49,435 nt of DNA from Kiritimatiellia bacterium (lineage in GTDB: Bacteria > Verrucomicrobiota > Kiritimatiellia > RFP12 > UBA1067), in NCBI GenBank assembly GCA_017405115.1, contig JAFRBA010000101.1, positions 1 through 49,435 of the forward strand, in the 5' to 3' direction. Both the position numbers and the translations under genes were made by a program. Of the stretch, positions 32,718 through 40,672 are shown one piece after another; positions within the stretch are counted from its first letter, which is position 1; every line of letters starts with the position of its first letter. Under the pieces are notes generated by a model. That model ran no database searches, had not been told where the DNA came from, and saw only the letters and a list, made by a program, of their open reading frames with translations.

Positions 32718-34490
32718 TCAAACGCGACCTTCCCATTGCGCATGGTACTTCTGGATTCTGCGTGACACTTCTTCAAACTGGCTGCGCGTGATCCAACCTT
32801 GGTTCTTGTAGTCTTCGGCGATAGGTGTCAATACGGGAGCGTCAAACTTGTTGAATCCTTTTCCGTTATCCCTGATCGTCGCACCTTCTGAACGTTCCTC
32901 TCCTGTCTGTCCACCATAGACGATTATCAATTTCTTGATGTCGATATGGCTTTCCACGCACTCTTCAATCTGGGCTTGGTTGCTGACCGGCAGGCTCCTC
33001 GATTCGGAACTCTTGTCAAGGATTGACGGCGGCTCTCGGGATGGCGTTTCCTTTCCCTGGAGTTGGGCAAGATATGCGCGAATCGCCGCTTCGTATTCCG
33101 GCGGGACATTGATCGGCACAGAATTGGATTTGGGCTTTGGCATGTTCAAGGATTTGTAGAAAGACACGACAGCAGGGTCAAGAATCAGATCCTCCTTCAT
33201 CACCGTCCTGTCAAGGCGCAATCCCTCCAGCGTCCGGCAGCGCGACAACGCCGTGTAGAGATGCCCATGCGTAAAGCATCCACTGCCGAGTTTCAGATCC
33301 ACATAATCGAGACTCAAACCCTGCGACTTGTGGATCGTTATCGCATACGCGAGGCGGATGGGTAATTGCACAAACTTGCCCACCTCCTTCTGGCGGAGCG
33401 TCTTTTTGCCGCTCATCCGGTCTTCTTCAAGGACATAGGTGTAGTTCTTCCACTCGTTGCAGCTGACCTTTACCTCGTTCCCTCTGTCCAGACGTATCTT
33501 CACCCACGGCGTGTTGGTGCCTGGCGAGAGTTCCAAAACCTGTCCCATGTCGCCATTCACGTACTCGAAACTTCCGTCCGGCAGCCGCTTGTTGCAAAGC
33601 AGCATCACACGCGCACCCGGCATGAGCTCAAGCTGCGCCTCCGTTGGGAAATCGCCTTCGGGGAACTTGCCTGACACGACTGCGTTGAACTTCGCGCCAG
33701 CATCCTTCAGCCGCGCCCTTGCCATCGCGTTTATGGCATGAGCTTCGCGGTTCGTCGTGCAGAGGCTCACCGGCTGGCACGGCATGTCAGGCTTGTCAAG
33801 ACAATGGCGATTGAGCACTTCGACCGCCGACAACATGGCACCGCCATCATCCTGAATGGTCTGTGCATCAAGTTCGCCGTTCCGTATGTTGTTCAGAACA
33901 GAGAGAAACTTCGTGTCGCTTTTCTGGCGGTGAATCGTCTTGAGAAACACGCTGCGGAAACCTGCGCGTTCCCACAAGCCCGTCAGAAAGGCGTAATCGC
34001 CGCCATACTCGCGCTTGAGAAATTCGCTTTCGGTCTCGGTCTTCACGACAGGCGGCAACTGGAAGAAGTCCCCGACAAGTATCATCTGCTTTCCTCCAAA
34101 CGGCTTCTCCCTGTTACCGCCACGAGCCAGGGAACGCAGACGGATGTCTATTGCCGCGAACACGTCGCTTCGCACCATTGATATTTCATCGATGATGATC
34201 GTCTTTGTAGCCCGTATGACCGCACGTTTCTTTCCGCTCCCGATCTCGTCTATCGTATCCTCGGTCATCAGCCCCGGCTTAAGCATGAAGAAGCTGTGGA
34301 TCGTAGAGCCGCCGACATTGATTGCAGCCACGCCGGTAGGTGCCAGGACGGCACACGCCCGGTTGCATTGCCGCCTGAACTCGCGCAAGACCGTGGACTT
34401 TCCCGTTCCCGCCTCCCCTGTGAGAAAGACGTTGCGCCCCGCCATCATGGCGTTAAGCGCCGACTGCTGTTCACTATTGAGTTGGATCAT
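32718..34490 (-). CDS. PIF1/RecD-like superfamily 1B DNA helicase
   Basis: A 590-residue 5'-3' helicase candidate. Motif I GEAGTGKST is at 25-33, motif Ia VLAPTGVAAINVGG near 48-61, Walker B IIIDEISM at 98-105, motif III VGDFFQLPPV near 142, and the C-terminal TIHKSQGLSLDYV and YTALSRCRTLEGL. This set is typical of PIF1. After about residue 455 comes a C-terminal tail with NQAQIEECVESHIDIKKLII and NQGWITRSQFEEVSRRIQKY that I do not recognise. Its start lies inside the end of the small membrane gene, so it is translated with the sigma-54-driven zinc-ribbon/membrane pair. A helicase behind a sigma-54 promoter suggests inducible DNA repair or defence. Confidence 0.88.
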   Translation of the reverse strand: MIQLNSEQQSALNAMMAGRNVFLTGEAGTGKSTVLREFRRQCNRACAVLAPTGVAAINVGGSTIHSFFMLKPGLMTEDTIDEIGSGKKRAVIRATKTIIIDEISMVRSDVFAAIDIRLRSLARGGNREKPFGGKQMILVGDFFQLPPVVKTETESEFLKREYGGDYAFLTGLWERAGFRSVFLKTIHRQKSDTKFLSVLNNIRNGELDAQTIQDDGGAMLSAVEVLNRHCLDKPDMPCQPVSLCTTNREAHAINAMARARLKDAGAKFNAVVSGKFPEGDFPTEAQLELMPGARVMLLCNKRLPDGSFEYVNGDMGQVLELSPGTNTPWVKIRLDRGNEVKVSCNEWKNYTYVLEEDRMSGKKTLRQKEVGKFVQLPIRLAYAITIHKSQGLSLDYVDLKLGSGCFTHGHLYTALSRCRTLEGLRLDRTVMKEDLILDPAVVSFYKSLNMPKPKSNSVPINVPPEYEAAIRAYLAQLQGKETPSREPPSILDKSSESRSLPVSNQAQIEECVESHIDIKKLIIVYGGQTGEERSEGATIRDNGKGFNKFDAPVLTPIAEDYKNQGWITRSQFEEVSRRIQKYHAQWEGRV

Positions 34491-34734
34491 TGGGATCCTC
34501 CCATTCCAAAGTGGTATCGCCGCGAATGAACCGCATCAGCCTGTCACAGCGGTTCTTATTCGAGACAATCAGAAATCCCAAGACAAACGAGATTGCCAAC
34601 GCAGCCAGCGACAGCCATTTCATGGCACTCAAAGCAATCCCCCCGATATTGGCCCGGAGCACGTTCGGCAGAACTCTCCTGTAGTTCACCATGAGGGGCA
34701 TGAACGAATCATTGTCTTTGTCCACCCACTTCAT
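34474..34734 (-). CDS. 86-residue membrane protein (MKWVD family)
   Basis: Starts KWVDKDNDSFMPLMVNYRRV, has one clear helix (WLSLAALAISFVLGFLIV), then a basic cytoplasmic-type tail (SNKNRCDRLMRFIRG). The MKWVD start is shared with the 46-residue protein at 30994. ATG at 34734 overlaps the zinc-ribbon stop as ATGA, which excludes the longer upstream reading. It overlaps the helicase start by 17 nt. Unknown function; a membrane partner of the neighbouring zinc-ribbon protein is possible. Confidence 0.65.
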   Translation of the reverse strand: MKWVDKDNDSFMPLMVNYRRVLPNVLRANIGGIALSAMKWLSLAALAISFVLGFLIVSNKNRCDRLMRFIRGDTTLEWEDPNDPTQ

Positions 34735-34922
34735 CGCGCCAGCCTCCAAAGGATGTGCGGCGGCAAATCGACGACTGTCCCGCACTTGGGGCAGACGTAC
34801 TTGTAGCCTCCCGGTTCACGCCCTGTCGGGAAGGGCGGCATCCGCTTCACCGGTTTCATCGACCAGCACCCGCACTTCGGGCAACGTGGCCGGATCAGCA
34901 ATGCTTTGATGTAGTCAAACAT
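34731..34922 (-). CDS. 63-residue zinc-ribbon protein
   Basis: Begins FDYIKALLIRPRCPKCGCWS and has a second knuckle VCPKCGTVVDLPPH, giving a four-cysteine zinc ribbon. No other domain. First gene of the three-gene operon (zinc ribbon, membrane protein, helicase). ATG at 34922 is 14 nt from the sigma-54 element edge, so the transcript would have a leader of only a few bases. Confidence 0.65.
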   Translation of the reverse strand: MFDYIKALLIRPRCPKCGCWSMKPVKRMPPFPTGREPGGYKYVCPKCGTVVDLPPHILWRLAR

Positions 34923-34935
34923 ACATCAGCACATC

Positions 34936-34952
34936 AGCAATATCCATGCCAA
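34936..34952 (-). promoter_or_regulatory. Sigma-54 promoter, site 2
   Basis: Minus strand TTGGCATGGATATTGCT fits the -24/-12 consensus (TTGGCAYGGNNNTTGCW) at every defined position. It drives the zinc-ribbon, membrane protein and helicase genes. Confidence 0.82.
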
Positions 34953-34997
34953 AGTCGAAATATGTGCAATATCCAGCAAATCAAAGCATCGTGTGAC

Positions 34998-35025
34998 TAT
35001 AAATCAACCACCGATGGGCAAAATA
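34998..35025. promoter_or_regulatory. Candidate enhancer-binding site above sigma-54 site 2
   Basis: Plus strand TAAATCAACCACCGATGGGC followed by AAAATAT. It aligns at 22 of about 27 positions with TAAATTAGCCACCCGTGGGC at the promoter of the enhancer-binding protein gene (48931), and lies about 75-100 bp above the predicted start. Confidence 0.6.
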
Positions 35026-35040
35026 TCATCAGCATAAGCA

Positions 35041-35186
35041 ATGACCGGCGAGACTGGCGGGGCGGGCGGGACTGGCAGCTGGATGACCGGCAGGGCCGGA
35101 GCGACGAGCGTGACGGGAGAAAGTCGCTTCCGCCTCCAGCGTCCCCACGCCCGTCCCGCTTGTCTCGCAAGTCCCGCCAGTCATCC
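35041..35186. repeat. 9-bp-unit palindromic array, 3' flank of four-helix cassette 2
   Basis: About 146 bp of GAC/GGC-rich 9-bp words such as ACTGGCGGG. The first half is the approximate inverted copy of the second (ATGACCGGCGAGACTGGC versus a rightward CCCGCCAGTCAT). A copy of about 90 percent identity in the same orientation is at 35962-36118 on the other side of the gene. The stop codon of the gene lies in the first unit. Confidence 0.7.
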
Positions 35187-35939
35187 CTTGAAACTCCTCG
35201 TCCCCTTGCAATTCGGATAGCCCGTGCAACTCCAGAAAGCATTGCCTGCGTTGCGGCCTTTCTTTGCAACCATCTTGCGCATGGGCCTCCCGCATTCAGG
35301 ACACTTCGGAGCACCATCGGCGATGATTTGCGCATCGCGCTTCTCCAACCGCGCTGCGGAAAGCCTTTCCGTGAAACCGCCCGTTTCGCGAAACTCTTCA
35401 CCGACGGCGGCTATCTGCCGCGCAAGCAATGCGCACGCCCGGTCGATTGCCACCAGTATCGAATTTGCCGCAACATTAGGGTCTTCCGCCTCAAGAAAAT
35501 CGCCGAATCGCTTGCGCATCGCCATGAGATATTGCACGAAGTCATGCCGGGCATTCTCACCAAGATCGCCGTCGTAGGGGTCGAGCTTAAGTGCTTTGAG
35601 GCGCATTGCCTCCAGATCGGACGCTGCCCACGGCGCAACGGATCGCCCCGCCAGAAAAGCCTCAAAGTCGCCGGCAAGTTCTTCGAGAGAGCCTTTGGCG
35701 ACGTCATAGAGCCGAAGTTCTGTTTCCTTGGACGTTCCGGCGCGAGACGATCCCTCGACGATGTTCTGCCGGGCGGAACGCGCCGCACCAATCATCTGCC
35801 CGACGGTTTTACCGAGCGGATCGTTCCTGTAGGAGAAATTCCGCTCGCAAAAGACCTCGGTCGCGTGATAGATGAGACACACATAGCCGAACGTAAGCGT
35901 CCGGCGGTAGCCACCGTGCTTTGCAACAATTGGAATCAT
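35181..35939 (-). CDS. Four-helix-bundle protein with C-terminal topoisomerase-type zinc finger
   Basis: A 252-residue protein. The N-terminal part has HGGYRRTLTFGYVCLIYHATEVFC (in part), SARQNIVEGSSRAGTSKETELRL and VAKGSLEELAGDFEAFL, the signature of the S23/IVS-type four-helix-bundle family. The C-terminal 45 residues form a zf-C4 topoisomerase finger (CPECGRPMRKMVAKKG ... FWSCTGYPNCKGT). The family includes proteins of rRNA intervening sequences and the Avd accessory protein of diversity-generating retroelements; no reverse transcriptase is present here. ATG at 35939 is used; longer readings run into the array. It is a paralogue of the protein at 46482-47171. Confidence 0.75.
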   Translation of the reverse strand: MIPIVAKHGGYRRTLTFGYVCLIYHATEVFCERNFSYRNDPLGKTVGQMIGAARSARQNIVEGSSRAGTSKETELRLYDVAKGSLEELAGDFEAFLAGRSVAPWAASDLEAMRLKALKLDPYDGDLGENARHDFVQYLMAMRKRFGDFLEAEDPNVAANSILVAIDRACALLARQIAAVGEEFRETGGFTERLSAARLEKRDAQIIADGAPKCPECGRPMRKMVAKKGRNAGNAFWSCTGYPNCKGTRSFKG

Positions 35940-35961
35940 GGTGTTTCTTCTGTTTTTGAAG

Positions 35962-36118
35962 GATGACGAGCGAGACTGGTGTGGCGGGCGGGACTTGCAG
36001 CTGGATGACCGGCGAGGCCGGAGCGACGAGCGTGACGGGAGAAAGTCGCTTCGGTCCCCAGCGTCCCTACGCCCGTCCCGCTTGTCTCGCCAGTCTCGCA
36101 AGTCATGCCAGTCATCCC
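35962..36118. repeat. 9-bp-unit palindromic array, 5' flank of four-helix cassette 2
   Basis: Direct copy of the array at 35041-35186, including the shared internal stretch GGAGCGACGAGCGTGACGGG. Read as protein it gives a MTGMTCETGETSGTG pattern, which is an artefact of the 9-bp period. The right edge touches the broken pspC-like gene. Confidence 0.7.
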
Positions 36119-36137
36119 AACCCTCAATGCACCGCCA

Positions 36138-36209
36138 TCAAGCCGCCGCGCGATTCCCGCACACGCCCGCAATCACCTGTTCATCGCTGCTTCTGTAGAA
36201 GTTTGGCAT
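36138..36209 (-). pseudogene. Fragment of a PspC-domain gene
   Basis: ATG at 36209, 7 nt after AAGGGGAA, opens PNFYRSSDEQVIAGVCG, the standard PspC N-terminus. The frame then stops after NRAAA; a one-base shift restores GGIARRLDGGALRVG, the next part of a PspC domain, until about 36125, where the repeat array begins. The membrane helix and the rest are missing. It follows the 98-residue gene by 51 nt. Confidence 0.6.
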
Positions 36210-36260
36210 TTCAATTCCCCTTATTCGATTGCGTTGTATAAGAAATCATCGCAACTCTAT

Positions 36261-36557
36261 TCACTTGCACCAGTAATCCGGGTGTTCAGTATGCATCCCC
36301 ACCATCAAGCCATCCCTGCAAAAACGGAGAATTTCTTTTTGAATATCTTCTTCAAAAGGATGCCGCGAAAGAACCTCATTAAGTTTCTCGACAGAATTAA
36401 CATCTCTAAACGAAAACCATACTCCACAACCTTCTTTGGTTAGCACGGAAATTGCCTCTTGTTCCACACTAACAGAGATAAAGCCAATCTCGTTGGCCTG
36501 GTCTGCATACTTTTTAACATTACCAAGATACCACGTTATACCATATCGTTTGTGCAT
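36261..36557 (-). CDS. 98-residue hypothetical protein
   Basis: Begins HKRYGITWYLGNVKKYADQA, with ISVSVEQEAISVLTKEGCG and a C-terminal MHTEHPDYWCK. Mixed alpha/beta, no membrane helix, no recognised family. AAGGAGA, which contains the stop of the preceding 863-residue gene, lies 5 nt before the ATG at 36557, so it is the last complete gene of the large operon. Confidence 0.6.
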   Translation of the reverse strand: MHKRYGITWYLGNVKKYADQANEIGFISVSVEQEAISVLTKEGCGVWFSFRDVNSVEKLNEVLSRHPFEEDIQKEILRFCRDGLMVGMHTEHPDYWCK

Positions 36558-36559
36558 AT

Positions 36560-39151
36560 TTATCTCCTTGCCACCCCATCTGGGAGAGATGACCAGTATG
36601 CAGGAAAGGTGAATTTGCCATCCAGTCTGCCTTGAGCGATTTCGATTCGCAAATCTGCCACCTTCTTTTCGATGCTTTGAACAAATGCAACGCAAAGGGG
36701 AATAGCCGCATTCTTTGGCATTGTTACGTCGCAGATGTAGGCCACCGCCGTCCTCATCGAAGAATCTCCGTCCCCTCCGGCATTCTTGCCAAAATCCAAT
36801 TCACTAACGATGGTATCTGCCGCCACCACACTCGCCACGACAATGAACTGCCGCAAAGCATCCTCGATTTCCTCAATCTCGTCGGCATATTGAGATACTG
36901 GGATTTCGGGATTGTCTTTAAAGAACCACCCCGATTCAGATTTATCCACGAAATTGGCGATGCGATTATACAACGCCGCCTCAAGCTTAAAACATTCCTC
37001 AAAAGACTCGCGTGCGCAGCCAGCAAACGTACCCGGCCCTTTTGCGTACTCCGCCAATTTCTCAAAGGCACTCGCTACCGTGAAGTTCACCAAATCCTCC
37101 AGTGAAACCTTGATTTCGGATTTCGTCTTTTCCGATTTTTCATCTTGCCCTTTGATGTACTTAATTACCTGGTATGCATCATACGCGCCGTATGTGATTG
37201 TGTTGAGAACCGTGCGCTTTACACCACGCTTTACCGCACTTAATGGATCACGCATAATTTGCCGCATTGTATTCTTATATGCATCTGACAGATATGAGGA
37301 CTTGTACTCGCTGCTGTAATACCAGAATCGCCTATGAACATCGCGCCAAAAATCATTTTCCAACTTAAGCTCTGGTTTGTCTTTCTCAATAATCATCTGC
37401 GCTACAGGTTTGTCATTTCCCAATTCCTTATTTAGAGCAGCCAGACACTTCCACCCGCCGTTGGCAATATCCGCATCAAGCGCCGCATAAAACTTGCCCA
37501 ATAGTATTCTCATTCTGCCATCGAGAAAACATGCTATCGAGCGTTTCAATCCGTCCCCGTTCAAATATTTGCCCCATTCAACCCCAAGTTCCTGGGCATC
37601 CCAAGGGCGCAACCAGATCGGCACAAAGGTGTGTTTCGATAATAGGGCAACCTTCATTCGCATGTATCGCTTATGCGCGTCAAAGGGCTCTGCTTCATTG
37701 TCATCAACAAAGAAGGTTTTACCAAGATGATCATTGGCACTTCGGTACAACATCCCCAACGCTCGTCCGTTGAGTTCTGCTCGCACATCAGCACTTATCA
37801 ACTTACGGAGGCAGTCCTCTGCGCGAACGACACATATCTTGGCATCGTCCTTGGACAACGAATCCTTACTTACCATAGCGTTATGATACAGCTTTAGGTA
37901 TCGAAAAGCGCATGTCTGGAGCAATTCAACATTGGTTCCAGCAAGAGCATATGCACGCTCGACATGCTGCAATTCTTCCTTACTTGATTCGCAGAAATCA
38001 GACGCATCAAGCCATGCCGATGCTGAAACCACATCCTCACGAAGTAGATTCTTTAGTTTTACGCCCGTGTCAGAATCATCATCGAAATGCTTAAACTTAT
38101 TGAAAGCGACTTTCGCCTCGCCCCGATATAGCTGATAGAAAGACAGCGCCTCATCATGCGATTTCGGATCATTTACAAGCGCACGAGTTTCAACGTTGAG
38201 GAATGCTCCAACCACGTCAACATTGACATCGTCTCCACAACCGAGATTTCTTTGCCGTTCATCACTCGGCAAAAACAATTCTGCCGCCTCCATCGCTGCG
38301 CGGCCAAGATAGTACCAGAACAACGGATATGCACCAAAGTTGTTTTTGATAAGCGCAAGACGCTCAAACCGAGATTGAGGATCTGGATCAGTTAGGATTT
38401 CGTTGTAGTTCTTGATCTGGGCCTCAGTAAGCCTCAAATTGTCTGCAAACCCATATTCCTTGGAGAGACGCCAAGCCGTCTCAAAAAGTGTACGCCGGAG
38501 ATTATGTAGCTGCTCCAATGCCGTCTTCTCAAGTTCCCACGCTTCGATTTCATTCTCCAACATGGCCTTGCGGCGTTCCGTTTTGTAGCGGACAGCGGCT
38601 ACACCTACCATTGTAGCGGCTGAGACCGCTATCGCCCAAGGGTTAGGAGTTGAGAATATTGCAAACACTCCTCCAGAGACTGCTTTGCCAAGTGCATTGC
38701 TCAATCTCAACTCTTGCTTCTTGGCGAGCAGGTCTTTATCCTTCTGATGAAGAATGTAAAAATGACAAGTATCAAGAATCTGCTTGATTGCAGTAAGCAA
38801 TGCCTCGTCCTTTGGCATTACCTCAAGGTTGAGGTTGTTGAGGATAGAATCGTACTCTTGTTTGAGAACATTGATGTCGGCGTAATCAACAATCTGTGAC
38901 AACGATACCATGCAAAGGTTCAAGGCATAGACGGCTTGCAGACCCTTTTTCCGCTTCTCATCATCTTCCTCTGTTGCCGCATCTTGGCGAATATGATCTT
39001 TATCGGCAGCGATCTTCATTCGGTAATCAATCGTCTTCTTGTCTGCCTCATGGCGAGCGTTCCCGAAATCAGTAGCGGCAACCGAGATAGCCTCACGAAT
39101 TGACATCTCATCACCATTCTGCTTGCCCATTAAGCGATCAAAGAACTTCAT
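36560..39151 (-). CDS. Large hypothetical protein with central membrane hairpin (863 aa)
   Basis: I do not recognise this protein. Residues 1-150 are helical and charged (coiled-coil-like, KQEYDSILNNLNLEVMPKDE). A hydrophobic, glycine-containing stretch at about 157-187 (KAVSGGVFAIFSTPNPWAIA, VSAATMVGVAAV) could be a membrane hairpin. The long rest is helical with TPR-like spacing (FWYYLGRAAMEAAELFLPSD; AYALAGTNVELLQTCAFRYL). A late hydrophobic stretch is RQFIVVASVVAADTIVSE. No Walker motif is seen, which argues against a dynamin. Codon use is visibly richer in A/T than in the flanking genes, a sign of transfer. The upstream ribosome site is GAGGTAA. Confidence 0.7.
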   Translation of the reverse strand: MKFFDRLMGKQNGDEMSIREAISVAATDFGNARHEADKKTIDYRMKIAADKDHIRQDAATEEDDEKRKKGLQAVYALNLCMVSLSQIVDYADINVLKQEYDSILNNLNLEVMPKDEALLTAIKQILDTCHFYILHQKDKDLLAKKQELRLSNALGKAVSGGVFAIFSTPNPWAIAVSAATMVGVAAVRYKTERRKAMLENEIEAWELEKTALEQLHNLRRTLFETAWRLSKEYGFADNLRLTEAQIKNYNEILTDPDPQSRFERLALIKNNFGAYPLFWYYLGRAAMEAAELFLPSDERQRNLGCGDDVNVDVVGAFLNVETRALVNDPKSHDEALSFYQLYRGEAKVAFNKFKHFDDDSDTGVKLKNLLREDVVSASAWLDASDFCESSKEELQHVERAYALAGTNVELLQTCAFRYLKLYHNAMVSKDSLSKDDAKICVVRAEDCLRKLISADVRAELNGRALGMLYRSANDHLGKTFFVDDNEAEPFDAHKRYMRMKVALLSKHTFVPIWLRPWDAQELGVEWGKYLNGDGLKRSIACFLDGRMRILLGKFYAALDADIANGGWKCLAALNKELGNDKPVAQMIIEKDKPELKLENDFWRDVHRRFWYYSSEYKSSYLSDAYKNTMRQIMRDPLSAVKRGVKRTVLNTITYGAYDAYQVIKYIKGQDEKSEKTKSEIKVSLEDLVNFTVASAFEKLAEYAKGPGTFAGCARESFEECFKLEAALYNRIANFVDKSESGWFFKDNPEIPVSQYADEIEEIEDALRQFIVVASVVAADTIVSELDFGKNAGGDGDSSMRTAVAYICDVTMPKNAAIPLCVAFVQSIEKKVADLRIEIAQGRLDGKFTFPAYWSSLPDGVARR

Positions 39152-39162
39152 AAGTTACCTCA

Positions 39163-40500
39163 TTAGATTTTTGTTGAAGTGATTACGACTGGTAAATGAT
39201 CCGAGATCGGATGCAAAACTGTTTTCCCTTTTACAACCTTTTCGGCATAAAAACCATCATCGCTAAGAGGGTCCGGCGAATCCAGAACCTTCGCGTTGTC
39301 CGCACTCCAGACATCAGACTTAAACAAGAAGTGATCGTATGAATTTACGGTCGGACACAACACTTTCTTGTTTTCTTCTGTATCTGCCGCAGCCTTGAGC
39401 GAAATAGAGCTGTTCTTCGTTTGAGCGACAATCATGTCTAAGGGCACATTCGGATTGCCCGTTGTATCAGCCTTCACCTGTGCAACACTTAGATTAAAAT
39501 CGCCAGCTATTATTGTTAAAGCCGTCTCGTGGCCACCGCTCCTTTGCGAATTGACAATATCAAAGATATTCTCATCATTTTGCGTAAGGAGTCTAACTTC
39601 TTGTTGCCGTATGCGCAACTTCAGAGCCGACTGTGTTTCATCTTTCTGTCGTTCTTCTTCGTCCACGGATGTTAGCCCGAACTGTAGATGTACATTGATC
39701 AGCCTCAATTGCTTATTTTTGTCATTGCGAAAATTCAGAAGCAATACGAATGGCGGCCTTAGATTCTGACGTAGCCATTCTTCGGTTTCATCTTTACTCC
39801 ATTCGACAACTTTACTCGCAGAATGATTGTTCGCATCAATGGCTAAGCCTGTTGCGGCAAGCGCACTCTCGTCAATGACCGCTTCATGTCTTATTTTATC
39901 CTTGTCATCCTTCTTCTTATTCCAATATCGCATTCCCCCAACAAACAATGCCGCTACAGAAGCAAAAAACACGTCATACACGTGATGGATACTGTTGTCT
40001 ATTCCTGTGTATACGATTTTAGCGAAATCATCAGATGCCGGCTCGAAGACTCGTGAATCCCATATAAAAGCCAACTCTGCTCGCTTTAATGTTGTGTTAG
40101 TCTTGCCGCTGTACCCATTCTCGCCAAATATCCGTTCATATGCATCAGCGCAATGAACGCCATTGTATCGTCCAAGACCCGCGCTCTCGTTAATCAGCCT
40201 ACAAATGTCATTAACCGTATCAGGTGTCTTTACTTCTTGCAAGACAACAACGCTGAATAGATTTCGCGCTATAAGGTCAGCAACTTTCTTAATCCGCTGG
40301 GCACGGAATTTGGGGTCTGAGTCCTTCCCTGCTACATGCGACTGCAAGTTCCAGAGATTAAATGAACATATCTTTACGCCTGGAGTCTCTATGCCACCAA
40401 GCTTCTTCAAGAGATACCCGCCTACCGAGGAAGCTCCAATAACAGCCGCCGCAGTTACCGCACTCTTGAAACCATCTTTATTTGGAGATTCATCCTTCAC
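39163..40500 (-). CDS. Endonuclease/exonuclease/phosphatase (DNase I fold) with membrane segments
   Basis: A 445-residue EEP-superfamily enzyme. Motifs are ICSFNLWNLQ with the first asparagine, FSVVVLQEVKTPD with the catalytic glutamate, LTIIAGDFNLS with the D-x-N pair, NSYDHFLFKSD and the C-terminal SDHLPVVITS. Two hydrophobic segments are present: AVTAAAVIGASSVGGYLL near the N-terminus and VFFASVAALFVGGMRYW in an insertion of about 80 residues within the fold. GTG at 40500 is chosen since AGGAGGG stands 5 nt upstream; an ATG at 40659 has weaker support and overlaps a small gene. Substrate could be DNA, RNA or a phospholipid/inositol head group. Confidence 0.78.
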   Translation of the reverse strand: MKDESPNKDGFKSAVTAAAVIGASSVGGYLLKKLGGIETPGVKICSFNLWNLQSHVAGKDSDPKFRAQRIKKVADLIARNLFSVVVLQEVKTPDTVNDICRLINESAGLGRYNGVHCADAYERIFGENGYSGKTNTTLKRAELAFIWDSRVFEPASDDFAKIVYTGIDNSIHHVYDVFFASVAALFVGGMRYWNKKKDDKDKIRHEAVIDESALAATGLAIDANNHSASKVVEWSKDETEEWLRQNLRPPFVLLLNFRNDKNKQLRLINVHLQFGLTSVDEEERQKDETQSALKLRIRQQEVRLLTQNDENIFDIVNSQRSGGHETALTIIAGDFNLSVAQVKADTTGNPNVPLDMIVAQTKNSSISLKAAADTEENKKVLCPTVNSYDHFLFKSDVWSADNAKVLDSPDPLSDDGFYAEKVVKGKTVLHPISDHLPVVITSTKI

Positions 40501-40511
40501 AAATACCCTCC

Positions 40512-40670
40512 TCAAATAAAGTAGCTCGCAAGTACGTAGTTCCTCGTACCATCGGCAGCAACTACCGTAGCAGAGCATGTCCGTTCCGGCACACTTCCAT
40601 GAGTCCGCCCTGTAGCATAGTGTGTCATGTTCTGCTTCTTCACATGGCAGTAGTGCCATTTAATGGACAC
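40512..40670 (-). CDS. Small hypothetical protein (52 aa)
   Basis: From GTG at 40670: SIKWHYCHVKKQNMTHYATG, then HGSVPERTCSATVVAADGTR and NYVLASYFI. Its TGA is fused to the AGGAGGG ribosome site of the EEP gene, as expected for a real operon member, and the composition is protein-like. The start is uncertain (GTG 40643 and ATG 40628 are alternatives). No known family. Confidence 0.5.
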   Translation of the reverse strand: MSIKWHYCHVKKQNMTHYATGRTHGSVPERTCSATVVAADGTRNYVLASYFI

Positions 40671-40672
40671 CT

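Noticed and set aside
35041..36118. CRISPR-like array
   Set aside because: Units are 9 bp, adjacent and internally inverted, with no spacers and no cas genes.
35936..36172. Protein with MTGMTCETGETSGTG repeats
   Set aside because: It is a read-through of the 9-bp array plus the shifted end of the pspC fragment, with no ribosome site.
36560..39151. Dynamin-like GTPase
   Set aside because: Size and central hydrophobic hairpin fit, but no Walker A or other GTPase motif is present.
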